Origin: Christensenellaceae bacterium Phil1
GTDB taxonomy: Bacteria > Bacillota > Clostridia > Christensenellales > CAG-138
DNA: 64,000 nucleotides
NCBI GenBank assembly: GCA_001940855.1
Contig: MSGS01000007.1
Coordinates: 1-64,000 of the forward strand
Direction of reading: 5' to 3'
Shown here: piece by piece, positions 28,469 to 38,679 of the stretch
Numbering within the stretch: the first letter of the stretch is position 1
How the letters are laid out: each line of letters begins with the position of its first letter
Translations under genes and position numbers: made by a program
The notes under the pieces: generated by a model
What the model was told of the DNA's origin: nothing
The model's database searches: none
The model's input: only the letters and a program-made list of their open reading frames with translations

Positions 28469-30118
28469 TCACGAAATCATCCCGAAATGCCGCAGCGCAT
28501 CCAAGATTGCTTTTTCTTTATCCGGCGGGCATTGGGGAACATGGGCATCCTTGGACTTTGGCTTGTTGTAGCTGTCACCGACCTCCAGCCCGCATTTCCG
28601 TTTAACTTGGGATATGTACAGGGAGGAGACCTTCATCCCGGTTTGCTCCAACACATACTCCTTGATCTGCGGATAAGTGGCTTGTCCGCACTTTTCTTGC
28701 AGCATTTCATCGATATTCACATCAACGTTGATATGCATCCCATTTCTCCGCACTAAGAGACACACCGTCTCAACGTGCGCAGTCTGCGGGAACATATCCA
28801 CAGGCTGGGCGGACTGGAGGGAATAGCCGGACTGGGTAAGTATGCTTACGTCGCGCGCGAGGGTGGCTGGGTCGCAGGAAACGTAGACTATGCGCTCAGC
28901 CCCGCTTGCCGTCACAGCATCGAGCACCGCTTTATCGCAGCCCTTTCGCGGCGGATCGAGCACTATCACGCCCGGCCTTGCGCCCTTTGCTATCAGCTCC
29001 GACAGCGCGGCAGCCGCATCGGCGCATATAAAGTCCGCGTTTGTAACGCCGTTCATGGCCGCGTTGCGCCGCGCATCCTCCACCGCGCTCGGCACGTTCT
29101 CTATGCCCGTTACATGGGACGCGTGTTTGGATATGACCATCGATATTGTGCCTGCGCCGCAGTATACGTCCATCGCCTCAAAGCCGTCCCGCTCGGGAAA
29201 AAACGCTTCCACCTGAGCATAAAGCTTCTCCGTCTGTATAGGATTCACCTGAAGGAAAGACGCCGCGCTTATCTCAAACTTGAAGCCGCAAAGCTCCTCC
29301 GTAAGCGTATCGTCCCCCCAAAGCGTTTCGTACTTATCGCCAAGGATAACGTTTGTGGCTTCGTCGTTTCGGTTGAGTATTATCGATTTCAGCCCTTCGC
29401 AGCGCTCCGTCAGCATATTCTCAAGCGCATTCAGCTTCTTCGGCTGCCCTCTGGTCACTATAACGGCCATAATGTCGCCCGTGGTGGTTATTCTGCCCAC
29501 AACGTGGCGCAGCGTGCCGCCGCCTGTTTGCTCGTCGTATGGGGCAATGTCGTTTTCTTCCGCCCAACAATGCACGGCCTGCGCAACGTTATACAGCGCC
29601 CTGTTTTCAATAAGGCAGCCGTCTATCGGAACGAGCCTATGGCTGCGCGGGGCAAAAAAGCCGAAGCACATACGCCCATCAACCATCGCAAACGGGAACG
29701 CAGCCTTATTGCGGTAATGATACGGGTGCTCCATGCCTATGGTGCGCTTAACATGCGGGGAGGCCACCTTACCTATGCGCATAAGCGCATTCGCCACAAC
29801 ATTGCGCTTGTATTCAAGCTGCGCCGCGTAATCCATGTGCAGCAGATTGCATCCGCCGCAGCGTGTGAATGAGGAGCAGCGCGGCTCCCGCCTGTCCTTG
29901 CTTGGAACCTCCACGGCTGTAAGCTTGCCCACGGCGTAATTGGACGCCGCCTTTATTATATGTGCCTTAACATGCTCATTCGGCAGCGCAAACGGCACAA
30001 AAACCGCCAGGCCTTCATACCTGCCAACGCCCTGCCCTTCGGAACCGAGGGAATCTATCTTCAATGCAATATCATCGTTCCGGTTCACAGGCCCGGCTGT
30101 TTTCATCCGTTTAGTCAT
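28469..30118 (-). CDS. rlmD: 23S rRNA (uracil-5-)-methyltransferase RlmD with element-encoded C-terminal extension
   Basis: TRAM-like N-terminus, CSSFTRCGGCNLLHMDY, VLDPPRKGCDKAVLDAV, IVYVSCDPATLARD; after HVETVCLL the frame continues about 90 aa to GMIS. Confidence 0.92.
   Translation of the reverse strand: MTKRMKTAGPVNRNDDIALKIDSLGSEGQGVGRYEGLAVFVPFALPNEHVKAHIIKAASNYAVGKLTAVEVPSKDRREPRCSSFTRCGGCNLLHMDYAAQLEYKRNVVANALMRIGKVASPHVKRTIGMEHPYHYRNKAAFPFAMVDGRMCFGFFAPRSHRLVPIDGCLIENRALYNVAQAVHCWAEENDIAPYDEQTGGGTLRHVVGRITTTGDIMAVIVTRGQPKKLNALENMLTERCEGLKSIILNRNDEATNVILGDKYETLWGDDTLTEELCGFKFEISAASFLQVNPIQTEKLYAQVEAFFPERDGFEAMDVYCGAGTISMVISKHASHVTGIENVPSAVEDARRNAAMNGVTNADFICADAAAALSELIAKGARPGVIVLDPPRKGCDKAVLDAVTASGAERIVYVSCDPATLARDVSILTQSGYSLQSAQPVDMFPQTAHVETVCLLVRRNGMHINVDVNIDEMLQEKCGQATYPQIKEYVLEQTGMKVSSLYISQVKRKCGLEVGDSYNKPKSKDAHVPQCPPDKEKAILDALRHFGMIS
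28764..28774 (+). repeat. Putative att core (right end of element)
   Basis: ACCGTCTCAAC inside rlmD. Confidence 0.75.
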
Positions 30119-30137
30119 TACGCGTATCCTTTACCAA

Positions 30138-31100
30138 TTAAAATCTTGCAAGCACGGAGTTGAAGTGGAACAGCTTTTCGTCAAAGTGATCCGGCATTTC
30201 AACCGCTTCCTCTATGCTCACGTCAATTATCTTGTTATCCTTTATGCCAACGGCGCGACCGCCTATGTCGTCTGCAAGCAGCTCCACCGCACGCTGGCCA
30301 AGCCTTGCCGCAAGCACCCTGTCAAATGCGGTGGGGTTGCCGCCGCGCTGTATGTATCCGGGAACTATGGCCTTGGCCTCAACATCCGTATGCTCGTTCA
30401 CAAAGCGGGCAAAATCCTCCGCTCTGCCTGCGCCCTCGGCAATTATAACAATGCTTGTAAGCTGGCCGCGCAGCTTGTTTTTTGCAAGCTGCTTTGCGCA
30501 GTCCTCCCAGTCCACGGGAACTTCGGGCACGATTATCATGTCCGCGCCGCCGGCCACGCCTGACCACAGTGCGATATCGCCGCAGTTGCGGCCCATGACT
30601 TCTACCACGCCAACACGGTCATGCGCGCGCATGGTATCGCGGATCTTGTATATTTCATCGGTTATTGTATTAACAGCCGTGGTGAAGCCGATGGTAAAAT
30701 CGGTATAGCCCATGTCGTTATCTATGGTGCCGGGCAGGCCGATGGTCATTATGCCATTTTCATAAAGCTTTTTTGCACCGCGGTAGCTGCCATCCCCGCC
30801 GATTATTATAAGGCCGTCTATATCGTATGCATGCAGCATGTTCAGCGCCTTTTCAAAGCCCTCATCCTGCATAAATTCGCTGCTGCGCGCGGTCCTTAGC
30901 ACCGTGCCGCCCTTATGCATAACGTTTGCCACGTCCTCATGGGTAAGCTGGCGTATGCGGCCCTCTATCAGGCCTTTGTAGCCGTGGAATATGCCCATAA
31001 CGTCCATTCCGCGTGCATCCGCTTCCTTAAACACGGCGCGAATTGCCGAGTTCATGCCCGGCGTGTCTCCTCCGCTTGTAAGTACTCCGATCTTTTTCAT
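30138..31100 (-). CDS. pfkA: ATP-dependent 6-phosphofructokinase
   Basis: MKKIGVLTSGGDTPGMNSAIR, GGDGSYRGA, PGTIDNDMGYTDFTIGF, RGGNPTAFDR. Confidence 0.97.
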   Translation of the reverse strand: MKKIGVLTSGGDTPGMNSAIRAVFKEADARGMDVMGIFHGYKGLIEGRIRQLTHEDVANVMHKGGTVLRTARSSEFMQDEGFEKALNMLHAYDIDGLIIIGGDGSYRGAKKLYENGIMTIGLPGTIDNDMGYTDFTIGFTTAVNTITDEIYKIRDTMRAHDRVGVVEVMGRNCGDIALWSGVAGGADMIIVPEVPVDWEDCAKQLAKNKLRGQLTSIVIIAEGAGRAEDFARFVNEHTDVEAKAIVPGYIQRGGNPTAFDRVLAARLGQRAVELLADDIGGRAVGIKDNKIIDVSIEEAVEMPDHFDEKLFHFNSVLARF

Positions 31101-31106
31101 AAAAAA

Positions 31107-34100
31107 CTATTCTCCCTTTTTGATTTTTACATTATCTTGTCCCAGAAGTTCGCAAAGGACGTCCTTTACTGCTCCGGAGGGATTAACAAACAGTTCCTTA
31201 GGCGCAAGCTGCGTGCGCTTGGTGTTCGGGTCGTGCAGTATTACGGGCACGTTGCCGGGGAAGCGGCGCAGCACGCTCATAAGCCTGTCCATAAGCGGCT
31301 TATCCTGCGTATCCAGTCTAAGGTAAATTTTTTCCGATGCGCTCCGCTTCATAAGCGGCTGCACATCGTCTATCAAAATCATGTTCTCCTGCTCATCGCG
31401 CACGTTCAGCTTGCCGGAAATTATCACCTTTGAATCGCTGTTCAAAAGGCTTGAATACTTTGTGAATACCGACGGGAATGCCATGCATTCTATTGAACCC
31501 GTTGTGTCCTCCAGAGTGCAATACGCCATCATTCCGCTGCCGGAGCGCGTAAGTTTTCTTTGAACGTGTGTTATTATACCACCAATTTTTACTTTGTCAC
31601 CCTCTTGCGGCCCTATTTCAACATTTTCTTCGCCGCCTTTGCCGCTGAGCTTGGCAACCGTGTCCGGAAGGGAGGCAAGTATATCCGCATAGTCATTGAG
31701 CGGATGCCCGCTAAGATATATGCCGAGCGTTTCGTGCTCCATATCAAGCTTTTCCGCTTCCGCAAATTCCGCAATGTCGGGCAGTTCAACAAAGCTCCTT
31801 CTTATGCTTTCCCCGCCGCCAAGGTCAAAAAGGCTCATCTGCCCCGCCGCGGCCTGTTTCCTGTCCCCCGCGGCAAGCGAAAGCGCCTTTTCGTACACGG
31901 CCATCAGTTGGGAGCGTTTGGCGCCGGTGCTGTCGAAACAGCCAACCTTTATCATGGCCTCCACCATGCGCTTGTTTATGTCCCCAGCGCGGTTGGCAAA
32001 GTCCATAAAGTCCTTGAAGCTTCCGCTGTGGTCGCGCTCTTTTATGATATCCTTCATCGCCCCTTCGCCAACGTTGCGTATGCCCGCAAGGCCGAAGCGT
32101 ATCTTGCCGTCCTCCACGCTGAATTTTTCGCGGCTTTTGTTTATGTCCGGCGGCAGCACGGTTATACCCATGCGGCGCGCGGTGCTTATGTATCCTGCAA
32201 GCTGATCCACGCTGCTTATAAAGCTGTTCAGCATTGCCGTCATGAACTCGACCGGATAATATGCTTTAAGATAAGCCGTTCTGTACGCAAGCACGGCATA
32301 GCATGCCGCGTGAGGCTTATTAAACGCATAGGACGCAAAATCCGCCATTTCATCGAATATCTTATTCGCCGTTTCCGCGTCAATGCCGTTGCGCACCGCC
32401 CCCGGAACGCTGACCACGCCGTTTTCCTCTATGCCATAGACAAAGTTATGTCTTTCCTTCTGCATAACATCGTGCTTCTTTTTGGCCATTGCCCGGCGCA
32501 CAAGGTCGCTGCGGCCCATTGAATAGCCCGCCACGTCGCGCACGATGCGCATCACCTGCTCCTGATACACCATGCAGCCGTAGGTAGCTTTCAGCGCGGG
32601 ACGCAGCTTTTCGCTCAAATATGTAACCTGCTCCGGATGGTTTTTGCCGGAAAGATATTTTGGTATCTGATCCATAGGGCCAGGCCTGAAAAGCGAAATT
32701 CCCGCGATAAGGTCTTCAAGGCAGCCCGGCCTAAGCTGAAGCATAAACTGCTTCATCCCGGCTGATTCAAGCTGGAACACGCCGTCCGTATCGGCCGCGG
32801 ATATCATTTCATATACCCGCCTGTCCGTATAATCCTTCAGCTCCTTATCCGGCACCTTTTTTCCCTGCTCACGAATAAATTCAAGCGTATCGCGTATTAC
32901 GGTAAGCGTCCTCAGCCCAAGGAAGTCCATCTTCAGTAGGCCCAGTTCTTCTATTATTTCTTTATAAAACTGAGTTGTAATAATGTCCCCGTTGCGCTGA
33001 AGCGGCACAAATTCGCTTATAGGCTGCGCGCTTATAACAACGCCCGCAGCGTGCGTACCCGCGTTTCTCGGCAGTCCTTCAAGCTTTAACGAAATATCGA
33101 TAAGCTTTGTTACAACGGGGTCGTTATCATAAAGTTCCTTCAGCTCAGCCGATACCTCAAGCGCCTTGCTCAGCGTTATGTCTACCGTTTTGGGGATAAG
33201 CTTGGTTATCCTGTTAACGTCCTGCAGCGGAACCCTAAGCGCGCGGCCAACGTCCTTCACGACCGCCCTTGCCGCAAGGGTTGAAAACGTGATTATCTGG
33301 GAAACGTTATCCTTTCCGTATTTTTCAACAACGTAATCTATTACTTCCTGCCGTCTTTCTATGCAGAAGTCTATATCAAAATCCGGCATTGAAACACGCT
33401 CCGGATTTAGGAAGCGTTCAAACGTAAGATCATACAGCAGCGGATCAACGTCCGTAATGTCCAGCGAATAGGCCACAAGGCTTGCCGCTCCGCTGCCGCG
33501 CCCGGGGCCCACGAATATGCCCTTGCCGTGCGCGAACGCCACAAAGTCGTGCACTATCAGAAAATAGTCCACAAAGTCCATCTTGCGGATTATTTCAAGC
33601 TCCGTATTCAGCCGCTCCCTCGCAGCGTCGTCCGCATCGGGCATTTTCTTCACAAGCCCTTCTTCGGAAAGCTTTTTCAGATATTCGAAATTGTCCATGC
33701 CGTCCGGCGCGGTAAAGCCGGGCAGGTGCCTTTCGCCGAACGCAATGGTCACGTTGCACTTGTCCGCAACCTCCCGCGTGTTTTCAACGGCGTACTCATA
33801 CCCCTTCAGCGCGGCGCGCATCTCGTCCTCGCTTTTAAGATAGAACTCATCTGCGCTCATGCGCATCCTGTTTTCATCGTCAACGTATTTTGCCGTTTGT
33901 ATGCACAGCAGCATGTCCTGCGCTTCCGCATCGGCCTTGTCCACATAATGTATATCGTTCGTTGCAACGGCCTTTATGTCAAGCTCCCGCGCCAGATTGG
34001 CAAGCTTTGGCAGCACCTCCAGCTGCTCCGGCAGGCCGTGGTTTTGCAGTTCAATATAAAAATCATCGCCAAATACGCGTTTGAGTCTGAGCGCAAGCGC

Positions 34101-34562
34101 ATGCGCATCATCGTAGCGGCCGTTCAGCAGCGCCTGCGGTATGCTGCCCGCAAGGCACGCGGAAAGGCAGATAATCCCTTCGTGATACTTTTCAAGTATA
34201 TCGTAATCAATCCTCGGCTTATAATAAAACCCGTCCACAAAAGCTATGGAGCTCAGTTTCATAAGGTTTTTATAGCCGGTTTGGTTCTTTGCAAGCAAAA
34301 TAAGGTGGTTGTATTCCCTTGTGCCCTCCCTATCGTAAAGCGAGGCCGGCGCAACATAGGCCTCCATGCCGAGTATTGGTTTTATGCCCTGCTTTGTGCA
34401 TTCCTTATAGAAATCTATCACGCCGTACATCACGCCGTGATCTGTTATGGCAATGGAATCCATGCCCAGTTCCTTCGCGCGCGAAACAAGCGCCGGTATT
34501 TTGGACGCCCCGTCAAGCAGGCTGTATACCGTATGCACATGCAGATGCGTAAAACCGCTCAT
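31107..34562 (-). CDS. dnaE: DNA polymerase III subunit alpha
   Basis: PHP domain FTHLHVHTVYSLLDGA, GPGRGSGAASLVAY, PDFDIDFCIERR, C-terminal OB-fold. Confidence 0.97.
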   Translation of the reverse strand: MSGFTHLHVHTVYSLLDGASKIPALVSRAKELGMDSIAITDHGVMYGVIDFYKECTKQGIKPILGMEAYVAPASLYDREGTREYNHLILLAKNQTGYKNLMKLSSIAFVDGFYYKPRIDYDILEKYHEGIICLSACLAGSIPQALLNGRYDDAHALALRLKRVFGDDFYIELQNHGLPEQLEVLPKLANLARELDIKAVATNDIHYVDKADAEAQDMLLCIQTAKYVDDENRMRMSADEFYLKSEDEMRAALKGYEYAVENTREVADKCNVTIAFGERHLPGFTAPDGMDNFEYLKKLSEEGLVKKMPDADDAARERLNTELEIIRKMDFVDYFLIVHDFVAFAHGKGIFVGPGRGSGAASLVAYSLDITDVDPLLYDLTFERFLNPERVSMPDFDIDFCIERRQEVIDYVVEKYGKDNVSQIITFSTLAARAVVKDVGRALRVPLQDVNRITKLIPKTVDITLSKALEVSAELKELYDNDPVVTKLIDISLKLEGLPRNAGTHAAGVVISAQPISEFVPLQRNGDIITTQFYKEIIEELGLLKMDFLGLRTLTVIRDTLEFIREQGKKVPDKELKDYTDRRVYEMISAADTDGVFQLESAGMKQFMLQLRPGCLEDLIAGISLFRPGPMDQIPKYLSGKNHPEQVTYLSEKLRPALKATYGCMVYQEQVMRIVRDVAGYSMGRSDLVRRAMAKKKHDVMQKERHNFVYGIEENGVVSVPGAVRNGIDAETANKIFDEMADFASYAFNKPHAACYAVLAYRTAYLKAYYPVEFMTAMLNSFISSVDQLAGYISTARRMGITVLPPDINKSREKFSVEDGKIRFGLAGIRNVGEGAMKDIIKERDHSGSFKDFMDFANRAGDINKRMVEAMIKVGCFDSTGAKRSQLMAVYEKALSLAAGDRKQAAAGQMSLFDLGGGESIRRSFVELPDIAEFAEAEKLDMEHETLGIYLSGHPLNDYADILASLPDTVAKLSGKGGEENVEIGPQEGDKVKIGGIITHVQRKLTRSGSGMMAYCTLEDTTGSIECMAFPSVFTKYSSLLNSDSKVIISGKLNVRDEQENMILIDDVQPLMKRSASEKIYLRLDTQDKPLMDRLMSVLRRFPGNVPVILHDPNTKRTQLAPKELFVNPSGAVKDVLCELLGQDNVKIKKGE

Positions 34563-35530
34563 ATATTCTCCTCTCCCGTTCCTTCCATTGCCCCGCTGCC
34601 GTGAAGGCGTATATCTTCCGCCATTTGGGACAGCTTTTTAAGCCTGTGCGTAAGGCAGGATTTTGTTATGTCCAGCTCCTTCGCAAGCTCTGTCAGCGTA
34701 GCTTCGGGGTTATTTATCCTTGCTTCCGCCGTTTGCCTAAGCTTATCGCCAAGGCTTTCTATGCCCTGTTCTTTTATTATAAGCTGTATATCCATCCTTT
34801 GCTGGGCGGACGCCATAGCCGCCTTCTGCATATTCGCATCCTCAAAATTGGTGCGGCGGTTTATGTCGTTCGCCATGAAGCGCAGCACGCGTATCTGTTC
34901 AAATTCCATTGTGCCGTTCATTGCGCCGACAAGGCTGAGAAAATCGGATACGCTTTCGCCTTCCTTAAGATAAAAAATATAGTTCGCCTTCCTTGCCGTC
35001 ACCTTGGCGCGGATGCCGTAGCCTTCTGCCGCGGCGCGCAAAGTGTCCGCAAAGGTTTCCTGCCGCGTGACTATTTCAAGATGATAGCCCTTCTTGGGAT
35101 CGCTCACGGAGCCGCCGCCAAGGAATGCGCCGCGCAGCAGGCAGCGCATGCGTTCATCGCTTTCGGCCATGCTTTCGGGTATTTTACCCGGTTCAAAGTC
35201 CGCGTCGTCATCCGCAGGCAGACTGCCGCAATCAATAAGCAGCTGCCTGCACCCTTCGCCGGAAACATGCACGATTATGCTGCTGCGTTTCAATCCTTCC
35301 TGCTTACGGGTGGAAAACGAAGCGTTAAGGCCATACAGCTCCGCCGTTAGTGCGCGGGCAAGCTCCGCCACGTTTTCGCTTTCGCTCACGTATTCTATGC
35401 CCAATCCGCCCCGGCCCAGCGTAACCGCCGCCGCGGTATGCGTCAGGCCGCACAATATGCTAAGCCTTTCTTCGCGGCTTTGCGTTTTTATGCCGACCAA
35501 TTCGTCCTTTACCGTGGATGAAAAAGACAT
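34559..35530 (-). CDS. whiA: DNA-binding protein WhiA
   Basis: MSFSSTVKDELVGIK; FMANDINRRTNFEDANMQKAAMASAQQ; C-terminal HTH. Confidence 0.95.
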   Translation of the reverse strand: MSFSSTVKDELVGIKTQSREERLSILCGLTHTAAAVTLGRGGLGIEYVSESENVAELARALTAELYGLNASFSTRKQEGLKRSSIIVHVSGEGCRQLLIDCGSLPADDDADFEPGKIPESMAESDERMRCLLRGAFLGGGSVSDPKKGYHLEIVTRQETFADTLRAAAEGYGIRAKVTARKANYIFYLKEGESVSDFLSLVGAMNGTMEFEQIRVLRFMANDINRRTNFEDANMQKAAMASAQQRMDIQLIIKEQGIESLGDKLRQTAEARINNPEATLTELAKELDITKSCLTHRLKKLSQMAEDIRLHGSGAMEGTGEENI

Positions 35531-36417
35531 CAGCTTTCTCCCTTTCCCCCTGTGCGCTCCTGTATGTCCGCCGCCTCTATGCCCGCATCGCGGTGTATAA
35601 GGCGGGACGAGTAGCTGTCCTTCAATCTTTTGTGCATTTCCTCCGCTGCGCATACGGAACGGTGCCTGCCGCCCGTGCAGCCGAAAGCCACGAGCAGCCT
35701 GCGCTTGCCCTGCTTTACAAACGCGGGAATAAGCTCCCTCAGCATCGCTTCGGTTTGGTTTATAAAGCTTTCGTATGTTTCGTCCGCCTCAATAAAGTCC
35801 CGCACGGGCTTGTCCCTGCCGCTGAGCCCTCTCAATTCCGCTTCATAGAACGGATTTGGGCTGAAGCGCATATCAAATACCATATCCGCCTCAAACGGCA
35901 CACCGCGCTTATAGCCAAAGCTTTCTATTATTAACTGGAACTCGGCCTTCCTGTCGCCGCTGAAGTATTCTTCAAGCTTTCTTCTTAACTCCATCGGCTT
36001 TAAGTCGCTCGTGTCTATTATGTATTCCGCCCTGTCGCGGAAGAAGGAGAGCAGCTCGCGTTCTTCCTTTATGCCTTCGCGTATGTCGCGGTTAAGCGGA
36101 TGCGGGCGGCGGCTTTCGTTATAGCGCCGTTCAAGCACGCCGTCGCGGCATTCAAGATACAATATATGGAAATTGACAGGCAGCATACATAGCTGCATAT
36201 GCGCCTGCTGCACCTCCCCGGCGAAAACGCTTTCGCGGCTGTCTATAACCACGGCGGCCTTTTCAACGGGCGGCTTTGAATCGCGGCAAAGCTGCACAAA
36301 TCCGCCCACCATTGCGCACGGCAGATTGTCCACGCAGAAATAGCCCATGTCCTCCAGGCACCTGAGCGCCTGAGTTTTTCCTCCGCCGGACAGGCCTGTG
36401 ACTATTATAAGTTCCAT
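35530..36417 (-). CDS. rapZ: RNase adapter protein RapZ
   Basis: IVTGLSGGGKTQALRCLEDMGYFCVDNLP, GCTGGRHRSVCAAE. Confidence 0.96.
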   Translation of the reverse strand: MELIIVTGLSGGGKTQALRCLEDMGYFCVDNLPCAMVGGFVQLCRDSKPPVEKAAVVIDSRESVFAGEVQQAHMQLCMLPVNFHILYLECRDGVLERRYNESRRPHPLNRDIREGIKEERELLSFFRDRAEYIIDTSDLKPMELRRKLEEYFSGDRKAEFQLIIESFGYKRGVPFEADMVFDMRFSPNPFYEAELRGLSGRDKPVRDFIEADETYESFINQTEAMLRELIPAFVKQGKRRLLVAFGCTGGRHRSVCAAEEMHKRLKDSYSSRLIHRDAGIEAADIQERTGGKGES

Positions 36418-36427
36418 CCGTTCCTCC

Positions 36428-37330
36428 TTAGAATTCACCAAGCAGCTTTACTTCCGTTTCAAGCTGCACGCCGCTGTGTTCCTTCACCTTTTGCTGCACT
36501 AATCGTATCAGCTCGTATACGTTGCGCGATGTTGCCCCACCTGCGTTTATTATAAAGCCCGCGTGCAGCGTACTAATCTCCGCGCCGCCTATGCGCGTTC
36601 CCTTCAGCCCGGCCTGTTCTATCAATGCGCCTGCAAAGTGGCCTTCAGGCCGCTTGAATACGCTGCCGGCACTGGGATAGTTTATGGGCTGCTTTTCGCG
36701 CCTGCGCTTATTGTAGTCCGTCATTTTTTCGTATGCGCTGCCGTCATCGTCGTTCAGTTCAAACTCCGCCTCTATCACTATGCGTTCCGGCGCGCAATAC
36801 GGACTCAGCCTGTATCCAAACGCGGTTTTATCCACGGTTTCTTTTATTATTGCGCCGTTTTCCGCATAGGTAACGGTTTTCAGCGTGTCTGCGGTCTCCC
36901 CTCCGTATGCGCCGGCGTTCATAGCAACCGCGCCGCCCACCGTGCCCGGTATGCCGGCCGCCCATTCAAGGCCCATCAGGCCCCGTTGCACGCTTTGCTT
37001 TGCCATTGCCGCATAGCTTGCACCCGCACCTGCGATTATCGTGCGGCCGCTGCGCTCAACGTTCGCCATTTTCTCGCCTATGCGCACAACTATCGCATCA
37101 AGCCCTTTATCGCTTATCAAAAGATTTGTGCCGTTGCCTATAACGTAATGCTCTACGCCAGCCGCCTCTATCAGGCGCATAAGCTCAGCAGTATGCTCCG
37201 CCGTGTCCGGCTCGGCCAATATGCGCACGCTGCCGCCCGTTTTGAAGGAGGTGTACTGCGCCATAGGCACATTCTCCTTTGCACCGAGCGCATCAAGCAT
37301 CCGTTTTAATTCAATAGGCAGTTCTTTCAT
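36428..37330 (-). CDS. murB: UDP-N-acetylmuramate dehydrogenase
   Basis: [60 protein letters not shown]. Confidence 0.96.
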   Translation of the reverse strand: MKELPIELKRMLDALGAKENVPMAQYTSFKTGGSVRILAEPDTAEHTAELMRLIEAAGVEHYVIGNGTNLLISDKGLDAIVVRIGEKMANVERSGRTIIAGAGASYAAMAKQSVQRGLMGLEWAAGIPGTVGGAVAMNAGAYGGETADTLKTVTYAENGAIIKETVDKTAFGYRLSPYCAPERIVIEAEFELNDDDGSAYEKMTDYNKRRREKQPINYPSAGSVFKRPEGHFAGALIEQAGLKGTRIGGAEISTLHAGFIINAGGATSRNVYELIRLVQQKVKEHSGVQLETEVKLLGEF

Positions 37331-37400
37331 TACTCATTCTCCCAACAAGCAGTATTATACCAAGCTTAATTTTACTTTATTTTTGCCCTTTTCACAATAC

Positions 37401-38540
37401 TCAGTCAAAAAGCTCGCCATATCTTTTAACTATGGCCTCATTCGCCCCGCTATCGCCCGAAAGCGCGCGCGCAGCTTCCTCCGCAATGGCGTCCTTATAC
37501 CTGTTCAGCAAAAATGCGTTTGCGCACGGCACGCCGTTGAGTAACTCCTGCGCATCCACGGGGCTTGCGCTCTCCGCCTTATCTTCATAAGGCGCCGAAT
37601 GATAAAGCCCCGTTTGGGCTATCTTCAGGCTATACTTTGGCGTTAATAAAAGCTGTATAAGCTTTTCGGCATGTTCCTTCACCCATTCGTCCTCGGTATA
37701 CGGTATTGCGATAAGCTGTGCGTTGCCGTACTGACCCGCTATGCCATGCACGGTATAGTTAAAGCCCTTCCCCCGCTCGCTCAGCATGCTCAGCTCGCGC
37801 GCCGTGCGCACATCGTCTATGCAAAGCACCGCCTTGCCTTCCTTAAATGCCGCCGTATCGAGGCACTCGCCTTCCGCGCCGATAAGCGCCCATCTTTCCG
37901 CCCTGCCGGACAATATGCTTTGCTTTATCATGCTACCGTCCGCCCCGTTTACGGCCGCAAATATAGCCGCCGCATCTACGCTGCCTTCATCTAAGTTTAT
38001 TCCTATTTTCTTTGATAGTTCGTTGTTCTCTATCAGCACGCATGGGCTTTGCGCATATGGTATTGCATACAGTTTGCCTTCACTGCTGCCCGCACGCAGC
38101 AGTTCGCCGCTTATTTCGGCATAGTTCCCCGCGTCAAGCTCGCTGAGCCCGTCCGCGTCTATAAGCCCCGCCGGGAAGGATATCACGTCCGGCTTTTCGC
38201 CGCGTTCGATCCGCCTTGCGTATTCCTCCTCCATCATTCCTTCCACGCTGTAAAACACTCCGTATTCCTTTTTTTCAAGCTTTCTTGCGGCATCGGCCAT
38301 TATTGTGCTTACGCTGCCGGAATACGGCTTGTATTTAACCACATGCCAAACGTTTATTATGCCCGTGCGCTGCTTCGCAGGCGGTTCTGTCTCCCGCACA
38401 AACAGCTCCTTATACGCCTGTATGCTCATTATTACCATAAACGCGGCCACAATTGCCGCCATTGCCGCGTTAAACGCCGCCCTCATGCGCCCCATAATGC
38501 CTTCCCCCTTCAGCGGTTTTGTTCCGTTATTCATATGCAT
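37401..38540 (-). CDS. Membrane-anchored extracellular solute-binding-like protein
   Basis: Single N-terminal TM (AAIVAAFMVIMSI) followed by a family-1 SBP-like fold; no permease/ATPase nearby; start may be internal. Confidence 0.6.
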   Translation of the reverse strand: MHMNNGTKPLKGEGIMGRMRAAFNAAMAAIVAAFMVIMSIQAYKELFVRETEPPAKQRTGIINVWHVVKYKPYSGSVSTIMADAARKLEKKEYGVFYSVEGMMEEEYARRIERGEKPDVISFPAGLIDADGLSELDAGNYAEISGELLRAGSSEGKLYAIPYAQSPCVLIENNELSKKIGINLDEGSVDAAAIFAAVNGADGSMIKQSILSGRAERWALIGAEGECLDTAAFKEGKAVLCIDDVRTARELSMLSERGKGFNYTVHGIAGQYGNAQLIAIPYTEDEWVKEHAEKLIQLLLTPKYSLKIAQTGLYHSAPYEDKAESASPVDAQELLNGVPCANAFLLNRYKDAIAEEAARALSGDSGANEAIVKRYGELFD

Positions 38541-38544
38541 AAAA

Positions 38545-38571
38545 AAAGAGACCCATGTTAAGAGTCTCTTT
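38545..38571 (-). terminator. Intrinsic terminator of a short minus-strand transcript
   Basis: Minus strand: AAAGAGAC-tcttaacatg-g-GTCTCTTT then T run. Confidence 0.7.
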
Positions 38572-38634
38572 GATTCGGGTCGTCAGCTATTGGTGGTGAA
38601 CTGCGGATTGCCCTTCCCGCCATTCACCGATTGT

Positions 38635-38679
38635 TTATGGTTGGAGGAAAACAATAATGAAGATGACTGCGATTGTCAC
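38635..38679 (-). CDS. Putative 14-aa hydrophobic peptide (GTG start): MTIAVIFIIVFLQP
   Basis: Continuous hydrophobic ORF in a short transcript-like unit bounded by GGGTCGT/ACGACCC inverted repeat and a terminator. Confidence 0.4.
   Translation of the reverse strand: MTIAVIFIIVFLQP

Larger units (their letters stand above)
11902..28774 (-). mobile_element. Integrated mobilizable element (IME-like) inserted in the 3' end of rlmD, about 16.9 kb
   Basis: Direct repeat at both ends, serine recombinase at one end, relaxase + oriT + replication genes, RM cargo, rlmD truncated and re-extended at the other end; composition more AT-rich than flanks. Confidence 0.88.
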
